The notes: a model not told the origin generated them from the sequence alone. Numbered from the stretch's first letter, positions 1-8,721 are shown. The stretch: DNA of 64,000 bases from Hyphomicrobiales bacterium (GCA_900469965.1 UBZP01000001.1:1-64000); one strand, 5' to 3'. Translations and numbers: made by a program.

Positions 1-15
1 TAATAGGTCCTGACC

Positions 16-942
16 CTAGAGTCCGATTTCGCGGGCCCAGGGCGGATTGGCGCCGGCGCGGGAGACGGTGACGGCGGCGGCCTTCGCGGCAAGGGCGAGC
101 GCGTCGCGCAGGCCGGCCTCACCGAGCGAGGCGACCTTTTCCTTGGTCAGCAGATCGTTACGCTTCAGCGACGCCAGCACACCGGCATCGAAGGTGTCGC
201 CTGCACCGATCGTATCGACGACCTCGACCTTTTCGCCGGCGACGGAGACCTTGAGGTTCTTCGTGTAGCCGTCCGCACCGTCGGCGCCCTTGGTGATGAC
301 CACGACCTTGGGGCCGCGCTTCAGCCATTCGGCGGCCAGTTCGTCGTGGCTGCCATGCATGCCGAACCATTCCAGGTCCTCGTCGGAGAACTTGATGATG
401 TCGGACTTCGCCGCCATGCGCTCGATGCGGGCCTGGTGGGCGGCGCGATCCTTGATGAAGCCGGGACGGATGTTCGGGTCGAGCGAGATGACGCGCCTGT
501 CATGCTCGCGCATCAGCAGCGCCTCGTAGGTCGAGCCGCAGGGCTCGGGGATCAGGCTGATGGCGCCGAAGTGCAGCGCTTCGCAATCGTCGCCGAGAAC
601 CGGCAGGTTCTCGGTGCCGATCATGCGGCCCGCGGTGTTCTCGTCGTAGAAGGCATAGGTCGCCTGGCCGTTGACCAGCTTGACGAACGCGACCGTCGTC
701 GGGCGGGGGAGGATGGCACAGGGGCTGTAGTCGACATGGCTGTCGGCGAGCGCCTGGCGCAGCACGTCGCCGAGCATGTCGTCCGACAGGCCGGTGAAGA
801 AGGCGGCCGGCACGCCGAGACGGCCGAGCGCGATCGCGGTATTGAAGATCGCCCCGCCCGCATAGGGGGCATAGGCATCCTCGCCGAGCGTCGACTTGCG
901 GGGCAGCATGTCGATCAGCGCTTCGCCACAACACAGGATCAT
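16..942 (-). CDS. frk: PfkB-family sugar kinase, probable fructokinase
   Basis: A 308-residue ribokinase/PfkB-fold kinase that would phosphorylate a sugar, probably fructose, with ATP in the cytoplasm. The N-terminus MILCCGEALIDMLPRK has the usual first strand and substrate Asp. The Gly-Gly pair at about 29-30 fits PfkB signature 1. Signature 2, DTIGAGDTFDAG, lies at 243-254 with catalytic Asp249. I chose the ATG at 942 because GGAGGA sits 7 nt upstream and homology starts there, although the frame stays open further upstream. It lies 82 nt downstream of pyrE on the same strand, an arrangement familiar in rhizobia. The exact sugar is not shown by sequence; a fructokinase role rests on family resemblance and context. 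Confidence 0.85.
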   Translation of the reverse strand: MILCCGEALIDMLPRKSTLGEDAYAPYAGGAIFNTAIALGRLGVPAAFFTGLSDDMLGDVLRQALADSHVDYSPCAILPRPTTVAFVKLVNGQATYAFYDENTAGRMIGTENLPVLGDDCEALHFGAISLIPEPCGSTYEALLMREHDRRVISLDPNIRPGFIKDRAAHQARIERMAAKSDIIKFSDEDLEWFGMHGSHDELAAEWLKRGPKVVVITKGADGADGYTKNLKVSVAGEKVEVVDTIGAGDTFDAGVLASLKRNDLLTKEKVASLGEAGLRDALALAAKAAAVTVSRAGANPPWAREIGL

Positions 943-1024
943 GAAGACATCCTCCAACGATTTTTCAATCGATTTAATGGACCGCGCGGAAAAACGCCAG
1001 CGCCTTTTGTCGCGCGTCTGCGGT

Positions 1025-1723
1025 TCAGGCGGTCGGCAGGGTGCTGACGCCGCCGTGATCGGCCGACCACAGAAGCGGCGCGTTGAGGAAAGCCTCGACG
1101 GAGGCAAGCGTCGCCTCGTCGAAGAGCTTCTGCGCACGGGCGACCGCAAGCACGTTGCGCCAGGTGGAGACGTGGTGGAGCTTGACCTTGCCGTTGGCGA
1201 AACGCGCCTCCGCCTCGGCGAAGATGCCGTAGTAGAAGAGCGCCATGCCGTGGTCGACGATGCCGCCGGCCTCGCGGACCGCGTCGATGAAGGTGAACAT
1301 CGAGCCGCCGGCCGTGGTCAGGTCCTCGATGACGAGCACGCGCGCACCTTCCGGCAGGACGCCCTCGATCTGGGCATTGCGGCCATGCCCCTTCGGCTTC
1401 TTGCGGACATAGATCATCGGCAGCCCGAGCCGGTCGGCCAAGAGCGCCGCGAACGGGATCCCGGCCGTCTCGCCGCCGGCGATGACGTCGAACTGCTCGA
1501 AGCCCGCGTCGCGCAGGAGCGTGGCCGCGGCGAAGTCCATCACCGCTGAGCGGATGCGGGGGTAGGACAGCAGCTTGCGGCAATCGATATAGACCGGGCT
1601 CGCCATGCCGGAGGCCAGCTTGTAGGGCTCCTCGGGCCGGAAATGAACCGCCTTGATTTCCCACAGCATGCGGGCGAGCAGTTCCGCCATGGTGTCGCGA
1701 TCGGTGAACGAGTTGGAAAACAT
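1025..1723 (-). CDS. pyrE: orotate phosphoribosyltransferase
   Basis: A 232-residue enzyme of UMP synthesis that joins orotate to PRPP to give orotidine 5'-phosphate. The PRPP-binding loop [13 protein letters not shown] is at about 129-141, with the acidic pair ED and the TTAGGS turn. The flexible-loop basic segment VRKKPKGHG is at about 106-114. The ATG at 1723 is preceded by AAGGAG at suitable spacing; an open frame further upstream is not conserved sequence. It probably shares a transcript with the kinase gene 82 nt downstream. Length and start ([16 protein letters not shown]) match rhizobial PyrE. Confidence 0.95.
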   Translation of the reverse strand: MFSNSFTDRDTMAELLARMLWEIKAVHFRPEEPYKLASGMASPVYIDCRKLLSYPRIRSAVMDFAAATLLRDAGFEQFDVIAGGETAGIPFAALLADRLGLPMIYVRKKPKGHGRNAQIEGVLPEGARVLVIEDLTTAGGSMFTFIDAVREAGGIVDHGMALFYYGIFAEAEARFANGKVKLHHVSTWRNVLAVARAQKLFDEATLASVEAFLNAPLLWSADHGGVSTLPTA

Positions 1724-1812
1724 GGGAGCCTCTCCTTCGGCGTTTCCGAGCGCATAGCAGCTAGCGGCCCAGGATGCCAGACGAACCGGCTGTCGCTTGT
1801 GCGGCGAGACAC

Positions 1813-1844
1813 AAAAAAGCCTCCCCGGCGGCACCGGGGAGGCT
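1813..1844 (-). terminator. rho-independent terminator after the DoxX gene
   Basis: An 11-bp perfect stem (1818-1828 with 1834-1844, AGCCTCCCCGG) and 5-nt loop are followed on the minus strand by a run of six T (1813-1818). It lies 20 nt past the stop of the DoxX gene and upstream of pyrE, so it should separate the two transcripts. Confidence 0.85.
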
Positions 1845-1864
1845 CTCATGGGATGGCCGGACGG

Positions 1865-2302
1865 TCAGGCGACGACGGGGGCGCCACGGCGGGCGTCGAC
1901 CGAGATCGAACCGGGGCCGAAGGCGGCCAGCACGAGGAAGCCGCCGGCGATCGTCAGGTTCTTCATCATCATCAGGCCGTTGAACATGGTCAGCAGGCCG
2001 TTGGCGGCTTCCGGGAAATCCGGAACGTTGATCGGGCCGCTATGGAAGACGAGTGCGGTGAAGACGCAGAAGAGAGCGAGCAGGTAGGCGGTGATCTTCG
2101 TCTGGAAGCCGACGAGGATGAACAGGCCCGAGACCAGCTCGAACAGGCCGGCGAGGTAGGCGAGAGCGGTCGAGGCCGGCAGGCCCGCACCGGCGATCAT
2201 GCCGGCGGTACCCGACGGATCGAGCAGCTTCGGGTAGCCGGACAGAATGAACATGGCGGAAAGGAGAATGCGTCCGACGAGGACGACGACGTTGTGAGGC
2301 AT
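1865..2302 (-). CDS. DoxX-family membrane protein
   Basis: A 145-residue integral membrane protein with four predicted transmembrane segments (about 5-25, 45-65, 68-88, 100-125), typical of the DoxX/SURF4-like family. The N-terminal segment MPHNVVVLVGRILLSAMFILSGYPKL, given here only by its start and end, has the usual R-x-LLxxxFxxSGxxKL pattern; the key residues are Arg11 and the SGYPKL turn near 21-26. DoxX proteins occur in respiratory or redox-stress contexts, but no reaction can be assigned. AGGAG precedes the ATG. The gene stands alone, with a terminator downstream and a 260-bp divergent gap before the Crp-like gene. Confidence 0.8.
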   Translation of the reverse strand: MPHNVVVLVGRILLSAMFILSGYPKLLDPSGTAGMIAGAGLPASTALAYLAGLFELVSGLFILVGFQTKITAYLLALFCVFTALVFHSGPINVPDFPEAANGLLTMFNGLMMMKNLTIAGGFLVLAAFGPGSISVDARRGAPVVA

Positions 2303-2566
2303 GGCAGGCTCCTGGCGGTTGGGTTTCGTTGCAGGAATTCTTACCAGATCGTTGCGTTTACACTAGACCGCTACAATGTGGACACATCGTTCAGCAATTC
2401 AGCACGATCGTGCAGCACGACGCACGGACCACGGGAAACCATAGACAGCCACACCCCGCTTGTCTTTAAGACTTTTCTGTTGCAAGCAATCGCCGAGTGC
2501 GGGAAGAATTGCCCGCGGATCAGGGCGGACGACCGGGAATTCGCCCGTCAACCGAGGGCGGCGCAT

Positions 2567-3271
2567 ATGAACGAGGTCACGAGAAGCACGGCATTCTGGC
2601 GTTCGTTTCCGATCTTCGAGGGTTTCAACAAGGAAACGATCGGCGATATCGCCACCATTGCGAGCTATCGCAAGTGGAAGGCGGGGACCGTCCTGTTCCA
2701 GCGCGGCGACGAGGGAACCTACCTGATCGTCGTCATCTCCGGCCGAATCAAGATCTCGCTCCTGACCCCGCAGGGCAAGGAACTGACGCTGCGGCACCTG
2801 GAGGCCGGCTCGATCTTCGGCGAACTGGCGATCCTGGACGGACAGCCGCGTTCGGCGGACGCGACCGCCATGATCGCCACCGAAGGCTACGTGATCAGCA
2901 AGCGCGACTTCCTCGAGGTGCTGACCCGCAACGTCCAGTCCTACCAGGCGATCATCCACTATCTCTGCACCAAGCTCAGGGAGACGACAGAGCAACTGGA
3001 GACCATTGCGCTCTACGATCTGGATTCGCGCGTGGCGCGCTTCTTCCTCGCCACGCTGCGCAACATCCACGGCAACGAACTGCCCGAGAGCGCCAACCTT
3101 CAGCTCGCGCTCAGCCAGACTGAGATCGCAAGCATCGTCGGCGCGAGCCGGCCCAAGATCAACCGCTCGATCCTGGCATTGGAGGAAGCGGGCGCCATCC
3201 GCCGCACCGACGGCATCATCTTCTGCCACATCGGCAGGCTGCTTTCGGTGGCCGAGCCGGAAGACGAGTAG
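2567..3271 (+). CDS. Crp/Fnr-family transcriptional regulator
   Basis: A 234-residue regulator with an N-terminal cyclic-nucleotide-binding fold (about 15-125), a dimer helix, and a C-terminal winged helix. The phosphate-binding cassette IFGELAILDGQPRSA (about 83-97) keeps the Glu (86) and Arg-Ser (95-96) that hold cAMP in E. coli CRP. The helix-turn-helix LSQTEIASIVGASRPKINRS is at about 182-201. There is no N-terminal Cys cluster as in FNR. The ATG at 2567 follows GAGGG. The cyclase gene begins 5 nt after the stop, so the two are almost certainly co-transcribed. cAMP binding is inferred from the conserved cassette and this pairing. Confidence 0.88.
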   Translation: MNEVTRSTAFWRSFPIFEGFNKETIGDIATIASYRKWKAGTVLFQRGDEGTYLIVVISGRIKISLLTPQGKELTLRHLEAGSIFGELAILDGQPRSADATAMIATEGYVISKRDFLEVLTRNVQSYQAIIHYLCTKLRETTEQLETIALYDLDSRVARFFLATLRNIHGNELPESANLQLALSQTEIASIVGASRPKINRSILALEEAGAIRRTDGIIFCHIGRLLSVAEPEDE

Positions 3272-3276
3272 CGGCG

Positions 3277-5184
3277 GTGCCCCTCAGCCGTCGATCCTTC
3301 GGCGGGAAGCCCCTTCTCGCCGGCATCTTCATCAGCCTGCTCGGCGCAGCCCTCCTCTACGCCTTCGCCGATGCCTTCCTCGCGCGGCCGCGCGAGCTGT
3401 TCTTCGATGCGCTCATCCAGGCGGTGGGCGCGCCGGAGACAGACCGGCTGCTGGTCGTCGACGTCGACCAGCGCTCTTCGCAGGCAGCACCCGGGGAGAC
3501 GTGGGGCCGGGCGCAGTCGGCCGGACTGATCGATGCCCTGACCAGGGCTGCACCGGCCGCGGTCGCGCTCGACTTCGTCTTCAGCAGCAACTGCGACCCG
3601 GCCGACCCGGCCAACAGGGCGTTGGCGGACGCGATCAGCCGGGTGCCGACGATCCTCGGCTTCCTGGTCGGGGACGATGCGGAACGCGCCCCGCAGCCGG
3701 TGCCGGAGCTCGCCGTGCAGCGGCCGGTCGCCATCCCCGATCTCTGGTTCATCGAAGGAGCCGAGGCATCCTGCCCGCTCTTCCAGAACAGATCGGCAGC
3801 GGCCGCAGCGGCGTTTCTGGTCGGAGACGGCGACGCGCTCGTGCGGCGCGTGGCGCCCTACGCCATCGTCGGCAACGTGCCCTATCCCGCGCTTGCGCTC
3901 GAGGCCGCGCGGCGTGCGGCCGATGTCGCAACCCCGGTGCTCGGCGGAACGCCGGCATGGATCCGCCTGGACGGGCGGCTGCTGCGCCTGGACGACGACG
4001 GAAACCTGCGCTTCGCCGCCTCGGACGCAGCGCGCATCGCCCGCCGCACTGTCTCCGCCATCGATGTCCTGAACGGCGACGTCCCGGCCGAGCGGATCCG
4101 CGGCAAGCTGGTGCTGGTCGGCAGCAGCCTGCCGACGCTGGGCGGACTGAGGGCCAGCGCCTCTATGCCGTTGGAACCGTCGGTGCAAATCCATGCCGAC
4201 GTCGCCACGGCCATCCTGAGCGGCTTCATCCCGCTGCGCGACCGGCGCCTCGTTCCCGCGGAGGCCGCCTTCGCCCTCCTGGCCGGCATCTGCGGCGCGC
4301 TCGCCGTCACGCGTCTGCGCCCGACCTATGCAGCGACGGTCGGAACAGGCCTGATCCTGGCAACGCTCGCCGGCGCGGCACTGGTCTATCGCGAGAGCGG
4401 CCTTCTCGTCGATGCGCCGACGATTGCGATGGTGCTCGCAGCCGCGCTGCTCGTCACCGGCATCCTGAAATTCGCCGACGTTCGCCGCGCCGAACAGACC
4501 GCCCGCCAGCGCTTCGGGCAATACCTGCCGCCCTCGGTGGTTTCGCGCTATCTCGACAATCCCGGTCTCGAGCGCGTCGGCGGAGAGGAGCGCCAGGTGA
4601 CCGCCCTTTTCACCGACATCGCGGATTTTTCCGGCCTGTCGCACAGGATCGGGCCACAGAGGCTGGTGGCCCTGCTCGACATCTACTACCGCGAGGTCAA
4701 CACGCTCGTCACCGAGCACGGGGGGATGGTCAACAAGGTCGTGGGCGATGCGGTCCACGCGCTCTTCAACGCACCCGAGGATCTCGATCAACACGTGGAC
4801 CGGGCGGTCGACTGCGCATTGGCCATCCGGGCGCTCACGGAAGAGATGCGCCATCGGCCGCAGTTTGCGGAGGCCGGTTTCGGGCGCACCCGCATCGGGA
4901 TCGAGACCGGCACGGTCGTGCTCGGCGACATCGGCACGGGCAGCACGCTGGACTACACCGCTCACGGAGAGGCCATGAATGTCGCGGCGCGGCTGCAGGA
5001 GGTCGACAAGCTGTTCGGCACCGGCATCTGCATCGGGCCTGCGGCCGCCGCAGAAGCCGCCCGGCCGCTGCGCTCGCTCGGGATCCACGAGATCCGCGGC
5101 ATCGCGCCGATGGAGATCTTCACCCCGCTCGAAGAGGCTCCCGTCAGCGGCGCTCCGGCCGGCGGCCCTGACGGGCCGGCGTAA
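3277..5184 (+). CDS. CHASE2-domain class III adenylate cyclase
   Basis: A 635-residue membrane sensor cyclase. Order: an N-terminal transmembrane helix (about 12-35), an extracytoplasmic CHASE2 domain (about 38-320), two or three membrane helices (about 328-400), and a cyclase catalytic domain (about 432-600). Metal-binding Asp447 (FTDIAD) and Asp491 (VVGDAV) are present, as are Lys487 and Asp559, the pair that selects adenine, and Asn568 and Arg572 (NVAAR) for transition-state binding. The domain therefore looks active and adenylate-specific. The start is GTG at 3277, 5 nt after the regulator stop. The ligand of the CHASE2 domain is unknown. Confidence 0.9.
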   Translation: MPLSRRSFGGKPLLAGIFISLLGAALLYAFADAFLARPRELFFDALIQAVGAPETDRLLVVDVDQRSSQAAPGETWGRAQSAGLIDALTRAAPAAVALDFVFSSNCDPADPANRALADAISRVPTILGFLVGDDAERAPQPVPELAVQRPVAIPDLWFIEGAEASCPLFQNRSAAAAAAFLVGDGDALVRRVAPYAIVGNVPYPALALEAARRAADVATPVLGGTPAWIRLDGRLLRLDDDGNLRFAASDAARIARRTVSAIDVLNGDVPAERIRGKLVLVGSSLPTLGGLRASASMPLEPSVQIHADVATAILSGFIPLRDRRLVPAEAAFALLAGICGALAVTRLRPTYAATVGTGLILATLAGAALVYRESGLLVDAPTIAMVLAAALLVTGILKFADVRRAEQTARQRFGQYLPPSVVSRYLDNPGLERVGGEERQVTALFTDIADFSGLSHRIGPQRLVALLDIYYREVNTLVTEHGGMVNKVVGDAVHALFNAPEDLDQHVDRAVDCALAIRALTEEMRHRPQFAEAGFGRTRIGIETGTVVLGDIGTGSTLDYTAHGEAMNVAARLQEVDKLFGTGICIGPAAAAEAARPLRSLGIHEIRGIAPMEIFTPLEEAPVSGAPAGGPDGPA

Positions 5185-5205
5185 CAACCGGCGCCGCAAG
5201 GCCCG

Positions 5206-5835
5206 TCAGCGGACGCCAATGCTGGCATAGGCCTCGCGGATGCGCGCCTCGCCCCACCGCACCACCGGGCCGGGCGGTTCGCCCGGTGCGGCAACGTCGA
5301 CGCCCTCCCCCGCCCCGACCTGACGCGTGACGCCGGCGGCGGTGAAGCTGACCAGGCCGCGCTCGACGAAGACAGCGAATGGACGCCGGTTCGGACCGGC
5401 GAAGAACTTCGTGCCGCGCACGCCGATCATGCCGAAGGCGGTGCGCACCGTCAGGTCGATCTTCGGCTGTTGCTCCGGCCGGTCGAAAATCATGCCGCCG
5501 GTGCCGAGCTCGATCGTGCCGCCCTGATTGGCGATGAAGCTGTCGACGAGCAGTTCGGTGCGGCTGCCGAGCAGCAGTTTCGTCGCCTCGCCGAGCGTCA
5601 TTTCGGCGAAGCTGCCGTCGCCGGTGAGAATGACGTCGCGATCCATGACGTCGGCGCCGGCCCGCATCGCAGCGAGCTTGCCGCGCGCCCGGCGGCTGAC
5701 GGTACCCCGCGCCTCATCGACCGTGCCGATGACCGCAGCCGCCCGCGTGGCGCCCGGAAACGCCGTCAGAGCGAGGATGCCGCCTGCAATGAACGTGCGG
5801 CGATCGACGACCAAGCCGTGTCTGTTTTCCTGCAT
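5206..5835 (-). CDS. FecR-domain exported protein
   Basis: A 209-residue protein with a twin-arginine-like leader (Arg12-Arg13 in DRRTFIAGG, then a hydrophobic stretch to AAA near 34) and a FecR domain at about 55-150 (GDGSFAEMTLGEATKLLLG, IRGTKFF-like GVRGTKFFAG). The beta-rich FecR fold in such stand-alone proteins is periplasmic; there is no anti-sigma segment. It converges on the cyclase gene with only 21 bp between stops. In rhizobial genomes FecR-domain proteins often sit next to CHASE2 cyclases, so a joint sensory role is plausible but not shown. Confidence 0.78.
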   Translation of the reverse strand: MQENRHGLVVDRRTFIAGGILALTAFPGATRAAAVIGTVDEARGTVSRRARGKLAAMRAGADVMDRDVILTGDGSFAEMTLGEATKLLLGSRTELLVDSFIANQGGTIELGTGGMIFDRPEQQPKIDLTVRTAFGMIGVRGTKFFAGPNRRPFAVFVERGLVSFTAAGVTRQVGAGEGVDVAAPGEPPGPVVRWGEARIREAYASIGVR

Positions 5836-5974
5836 GATGAACCTCTTCGTCTCCTGGCCGCGCGACCGCCGGCAAGGGTTGGACTATGCCCTGCGAAATG
5901 CTGCGGCCTGTCCCCTGGGGAACAAACCCGCCTGTACGCGACGTCTAACCTGCGCAAAGGAAGGGAGACGCATC

Positions 5975-6574
5975 GTGCGTATGATTACTATGAAGACGGC
6001 GGGACTTGCATTTTTCATCGCGACGGCCCTCACCGCGGCCGCGCCGGCCAGTGCAAACGGCCTCTCCATCGAAGACCAATGCGACGCGGCCGCCGCCAGC
6101 CGGCATGACCGCGCGCGCAATCCCGCCTTCCCGCCTGTTGCGGATGGGAGGATCAAGCTCGGCGTGGCGCTCTCGGCCTGCCGGGAAGCCTACAATGCCG
6201 GCGGCGGGGCCCGCTTCGCATTCCAGCTCGCCCGTGCGCTCGAGCAGGGCGGCCAGGTGCTGGCGGCGCAGGAGCTCTACCGCGAGGCGGCGGAAGGCGG
6301 CCATACCGTGGCCATGGTGCGCTATGGCCAGCTTCTCCAGAAGGGCGGCGATCCGGCCGCTGCCCATGCGCTCTACCGGCAGGCGGCCGAGGCCGGCGAC
6401 CGGCTCGGCGCCTATGCGCTGGGAATGTCCTATCGCGACGGGATCGGTACCGCGGCGGATGCCGGCAAGGCGGCCGAATGGCTCAACGCGGCCGCAGCCG
6501 ACGGCTACGAGATCGCAGCCCTAGTCGCCGATTTCCCGCAGCCTGCGGACGGTGTGGTCGACGGCGCCCCATGA
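5975..6574 (+). CDS. exported Sel1-repeat protein
   Basis: A 199-residue protein with a signal peptide (cleavage probably after PASAN, near residue 28) followed by Sel1-like alpha-alpha repeats at about 75-185 (AAQELYREAAEGGHTVAMVRYG, given by its ends, and ALYRQAAEAGDRLGAYALG). Such repeats bind protein partners. I prefer GTG at 5975, which has AAGGGAGA seven nt upstream; an ATG at 5981 is the alternative and would shorten it by two residues. No partner can be named. Confidence 0.72.
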   Translation: MRMITMKTAGLAFFIATALTAAAPASANGLSIEDQCDAAAASRHDRARNPAFPPVADGRIKLGVALSACREAYNAGGGARFAFQLARALEQGGQVLAAQELYREAAEGGHTVAMVRYGQLLQKGGDPAAAHALYRQAAEAGDRLGAYALGMSYRDGIGTAADAGKAAEWLNAAAADGYEIAALVADFPQPADGVVDGAP

Positions 6575-6588
6575 GCCGCGTGCCGGCG

Positions 6589-7623
6589 TCAGCCGATCTC
6601 GCCCGCCTGCGGACCCCAGGTGTCGGTCATGGCGAAGCCGTTCGCCAGCGGGTCGGTCGGATCGAGCGCCACCTGATGCAGCCCGAACGTCCAGCCGCGA
6701 CCGGTGATCGTCGGGATGATCGCCCTGCGCCCGGCCACCTCCGTTTCCGCCTCCAGGCCCACCTCGAACTGCGATCCGATGATGGAGCGGGAGCGGAAGG
6801 TGTCGCCTACCTTGACCTTGCCGCGCGCATGCAGCGTGGCGAGATTGGCGGAATTGCCCGTCCCGCACGGAGAGCGATCGATGCGGCCCGGCCACATCGT
6901 CGTGGCCGTCCGGATCGTGCCGTCGGCCTCGCGTTCGCGGAACATCACGTAGGCGATGCCGTTGATCTCCGGAATTTCCGGATGGACGACGGGCATCGCC
7001 CTGTTGATCAGGTCCTTCAGCGCCATGCCGGCATCGACCAGCTTGCGCGCATTGGCCTTCTCGATCGTCGTGCCGATCTGCTCGACGTCGACCAGCGCGT
7101 AGAAGATGCCGCCATAGCTGATGTCGAAGCGCACGCGGCCCCAGTCGGGCGTGTCGATCTCGGCATCCAGTTCATGGACGAAGGACGGCACCATCGTGAG
7201 CTTGACCTTCTCGCAGCGGCCGTCGCGGCACGTCGCGGTCGCCTTGACGAGGCCGGCGGCGGTGTCGAGCACGACGACCGTTTCCGGCTCCTTCATCTCC
7301 ACGATGCCGCTCTCCAGCAGCGCCGTCGTGACGCAAATGGAGTTGGAGCCGGAGGAGGCATGGGCCTGATCGGCCTGCAGGATGATGAAGCCGGCATCGG
7401 CCTCGGGGCGCTTGGCCGGCAGAAGCAGGTTCACCGAGCCGGTCGCGGCGGCGCGCGGCTCCAGGCAGAGGAACCGGCGAAGGCTGTCGTCCACGGTGTT
7501 GATGTGGTTGAGCTGCTCGGCGATCGAGTTGCCGGGGATCCTGGGCACGCCGCCGATCGCGACCTTGCCGATCTCGCCCTCGCAATGAACGTCCAGAAGC
7601 TGGATCGTGCGTTTCCATCTCAT
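6589..7623 (-). CDS. proline racemase-family enzyme with Ser/Cys active-site pair
   Basis: A 344-residue member of the proline racemase / hydroxyproline epimerase / trans-3-hydroxyproline dehydratase family. The second catalytic motif DRSPCGTGNSANLA, at about 251-264, keeps Cys255. In the first motif the usual Cys is replaced by Ser (ASSGSNSIC at about 89-97). Substitutions at these two sites are known to separate epimerase/racemase from dehydratase members, so substrate and reaction cannot be fixed. GGAG lies 7 nt before the ATG. No other hydroxyproline catabolic gene is adjacent: the neighbours are a Sel1 protein (convergent) and a phosphodiesterase (divergent). Confidence 0.82.
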   Translation of the reverse strand: MRWKRTIQLLDVHCEGEIGKVAIGGVPRIPGNSIAEQLNHINTVDDSLRRFLCLEPRAAATGSVNLLLPAKRPEADAGFIILQADQAHASSGSNSICVTTALLESGIVEMKEPETVVVLDTAAGLVKATATCRDGRCEKVKLTMVPSFVHELDAEIDTPDWGRVRFDISYGGIFYALVDVEQIGTTIEKANARKLVDAGMALKDLINRAMPVVHPEIPEINGIAYVMFREREADGTIRTATTMWPGRIDRSPCGTGNSANLATLHARGKVKVGDTFRSRSIIGSQFEVGLEAETEVAGRRAIIPTITGRGWTFGLHQVALDPTDPLANGFAMTDTWGPQAGEIG

Positions 7624-7761
7624 CGCGCCACTCCACTCGCCTTGCTTGTCCCGCGCCGCTGCGGCACGGACGATCAGGATCCTGCTACATCACGGCGGGG
7701 CGCAATCCAACTGCTTTCATCGCCTGCGGCGACAGGACCAGGGACCAGCCATGCGGAGGCA

Positions 7762-7818
7762 GGGCCGGACTTGGGGCCGGACTTGGGGCCAGACTTGGGG
7801 CCGGACTTGGGGCCGGAC
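7762..7818. repeat. 12-bp minisatellite, about 4.75 copies
   Basis: Tandem copies of GGGCCGGACTTG at 7762, 7774, 7786 (one change, GGGCCAGACTTG), 7798 and a partial copy at 7810-7818. They lie about 100 bp before the phosphodiesterase ATG, in the intergenic region shared with the racemase-like gene. The frame of the phosphodiesterase is open through the array and would read it as (Leu-Gly-Pro-Asp)n, but no convincing start was found upstream. Confidence 0.97.
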
Positions 7819-7917
7819 GAGCGGCAGAGGGTTCGCGGCGCCCGATCGCCTGCAGGCTTGACCATTGCGGTGCGGCCGGTGAGATTTCGCCGCCATCTTT
7901 CATCCACGGACCTTTTC

Positions 7918-8721
7918 ATGACCAAGCTCATCGTCTTCACCGACCTTCACATGACGCCCGAGGGCGTGACCATCATCGGCCTCGACCCGTTCGAGCGCCT
8001 GCGCAAGGGCATCGATCATGTGAACCGCCATCATGCCGATGCCGACCGGGTGATCTTCACCGGCGATCTCACGCATCGGGCCGACACGGCCTCCTACCTC
8101 CGGCTCAAGGCGCTCCTGTCGACGCTCGCGCCACCGGCGGCGATCACGATCGGCAACCATGACAATCGCGAGCGCTTCCTGCAGATCTTCGATCACGTCA
8201 CGCCCGACGCGGACGGCTTCGTGCAACAGGCGATCGACTTCGACGACTGCCGGGTGCTGCTGCTCGATACGCTGTTCGCACCGCCCTACGACTATCCGGC
8301 CAGCCACGCCGGGCTGCTCTGCGAGCTGCGGCTTGCCTGGCTCGACCAGCGGCTCGCGGAGACGGACAAGCCCGTCCTCCTCTTCATGCATCACCCGCCG
8401 CACCGCACCGGCTTCACCGGGATGGACGCGATCCGGCTGACGAACGAGGCAGCATTCTATGAGCTTGTCCTGCGCCGCGGCAACGTCCGCCACATCTTCG
8501 CCGGACACGTCCATCGCACGATCGGCGGCTCGCATCGCGGCATTCCCTTCTCCGTCTTCAAGAGCCCGGTGCACCAGCAGCCCATGCCCTTCGACGCCCC
8601 CAATCCTTCGCTTTCGGTCGACGAACCCGGTGCCTACGGCATCGTCGTGCTGACGCCCGAGGGCCTGCAGGTCCATACCGAAGACTACGAAATCGCGCGG
8701 CGCGACAGCGTGATCGCGTAA
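7918..8721 (+). CDS. class III cyclic-nucleotide phosphodiesterase-like metallophosphoesterase
   Basis: A 267-residue calcineurin-like phosphoesterase with all five metal motifs: Asp9-x-His11 (TDLHM), Gly49-Asp50 (TGDLTHR), Gly-Asn-His-Asp 79-82, His-His at 158-159 (MHHPPH) and Gly-His-x-His at 196-199 (AGHVHR). The AGHVH signature and length fit CpdA/class III phosphodiesterases and glycerophosphodiesterases such as GpdQ. It would hydrolyse cAMP or another phosphodiester in the cytoplasm. It lies 2.7 kb from the adenylate cyclase. The ATG at 7918 has no strong Shine-Dalgarno sequence, so the start is less certain. Confidence 0.85.
   Translation: MTKLIVFTDLHMTPEGVTIIGLDPFERLRKGIDHVNRHHADADRVIFTGDLTHRADTASYLRLKALLSTLAPPAAITIGNHDNRERFLQIFDHVTPDADGFVQQAIDFDDCRVLLLDTLFAPPYDYPASHAGLLCELRLAWLDQRLAETDKPVLLFMHHPPHRTGFTGMDAIRLTNEAAFYELVLRRGNVRHIFAGHVHRTIGGSHRGIPFSVFKSPVHQQPMPFDAPNPSLSVDEPGAYGIVVLTPEGLQVHTEDYEIARRDSVIA

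Noticed and set aside
3100-5199. Antisense open frame of about 700 codons opposite the cyclase
   Set aside because: The sense strand encodes an adenylate cyclase with all catalytic residues; the antisense reading is low-complexity.
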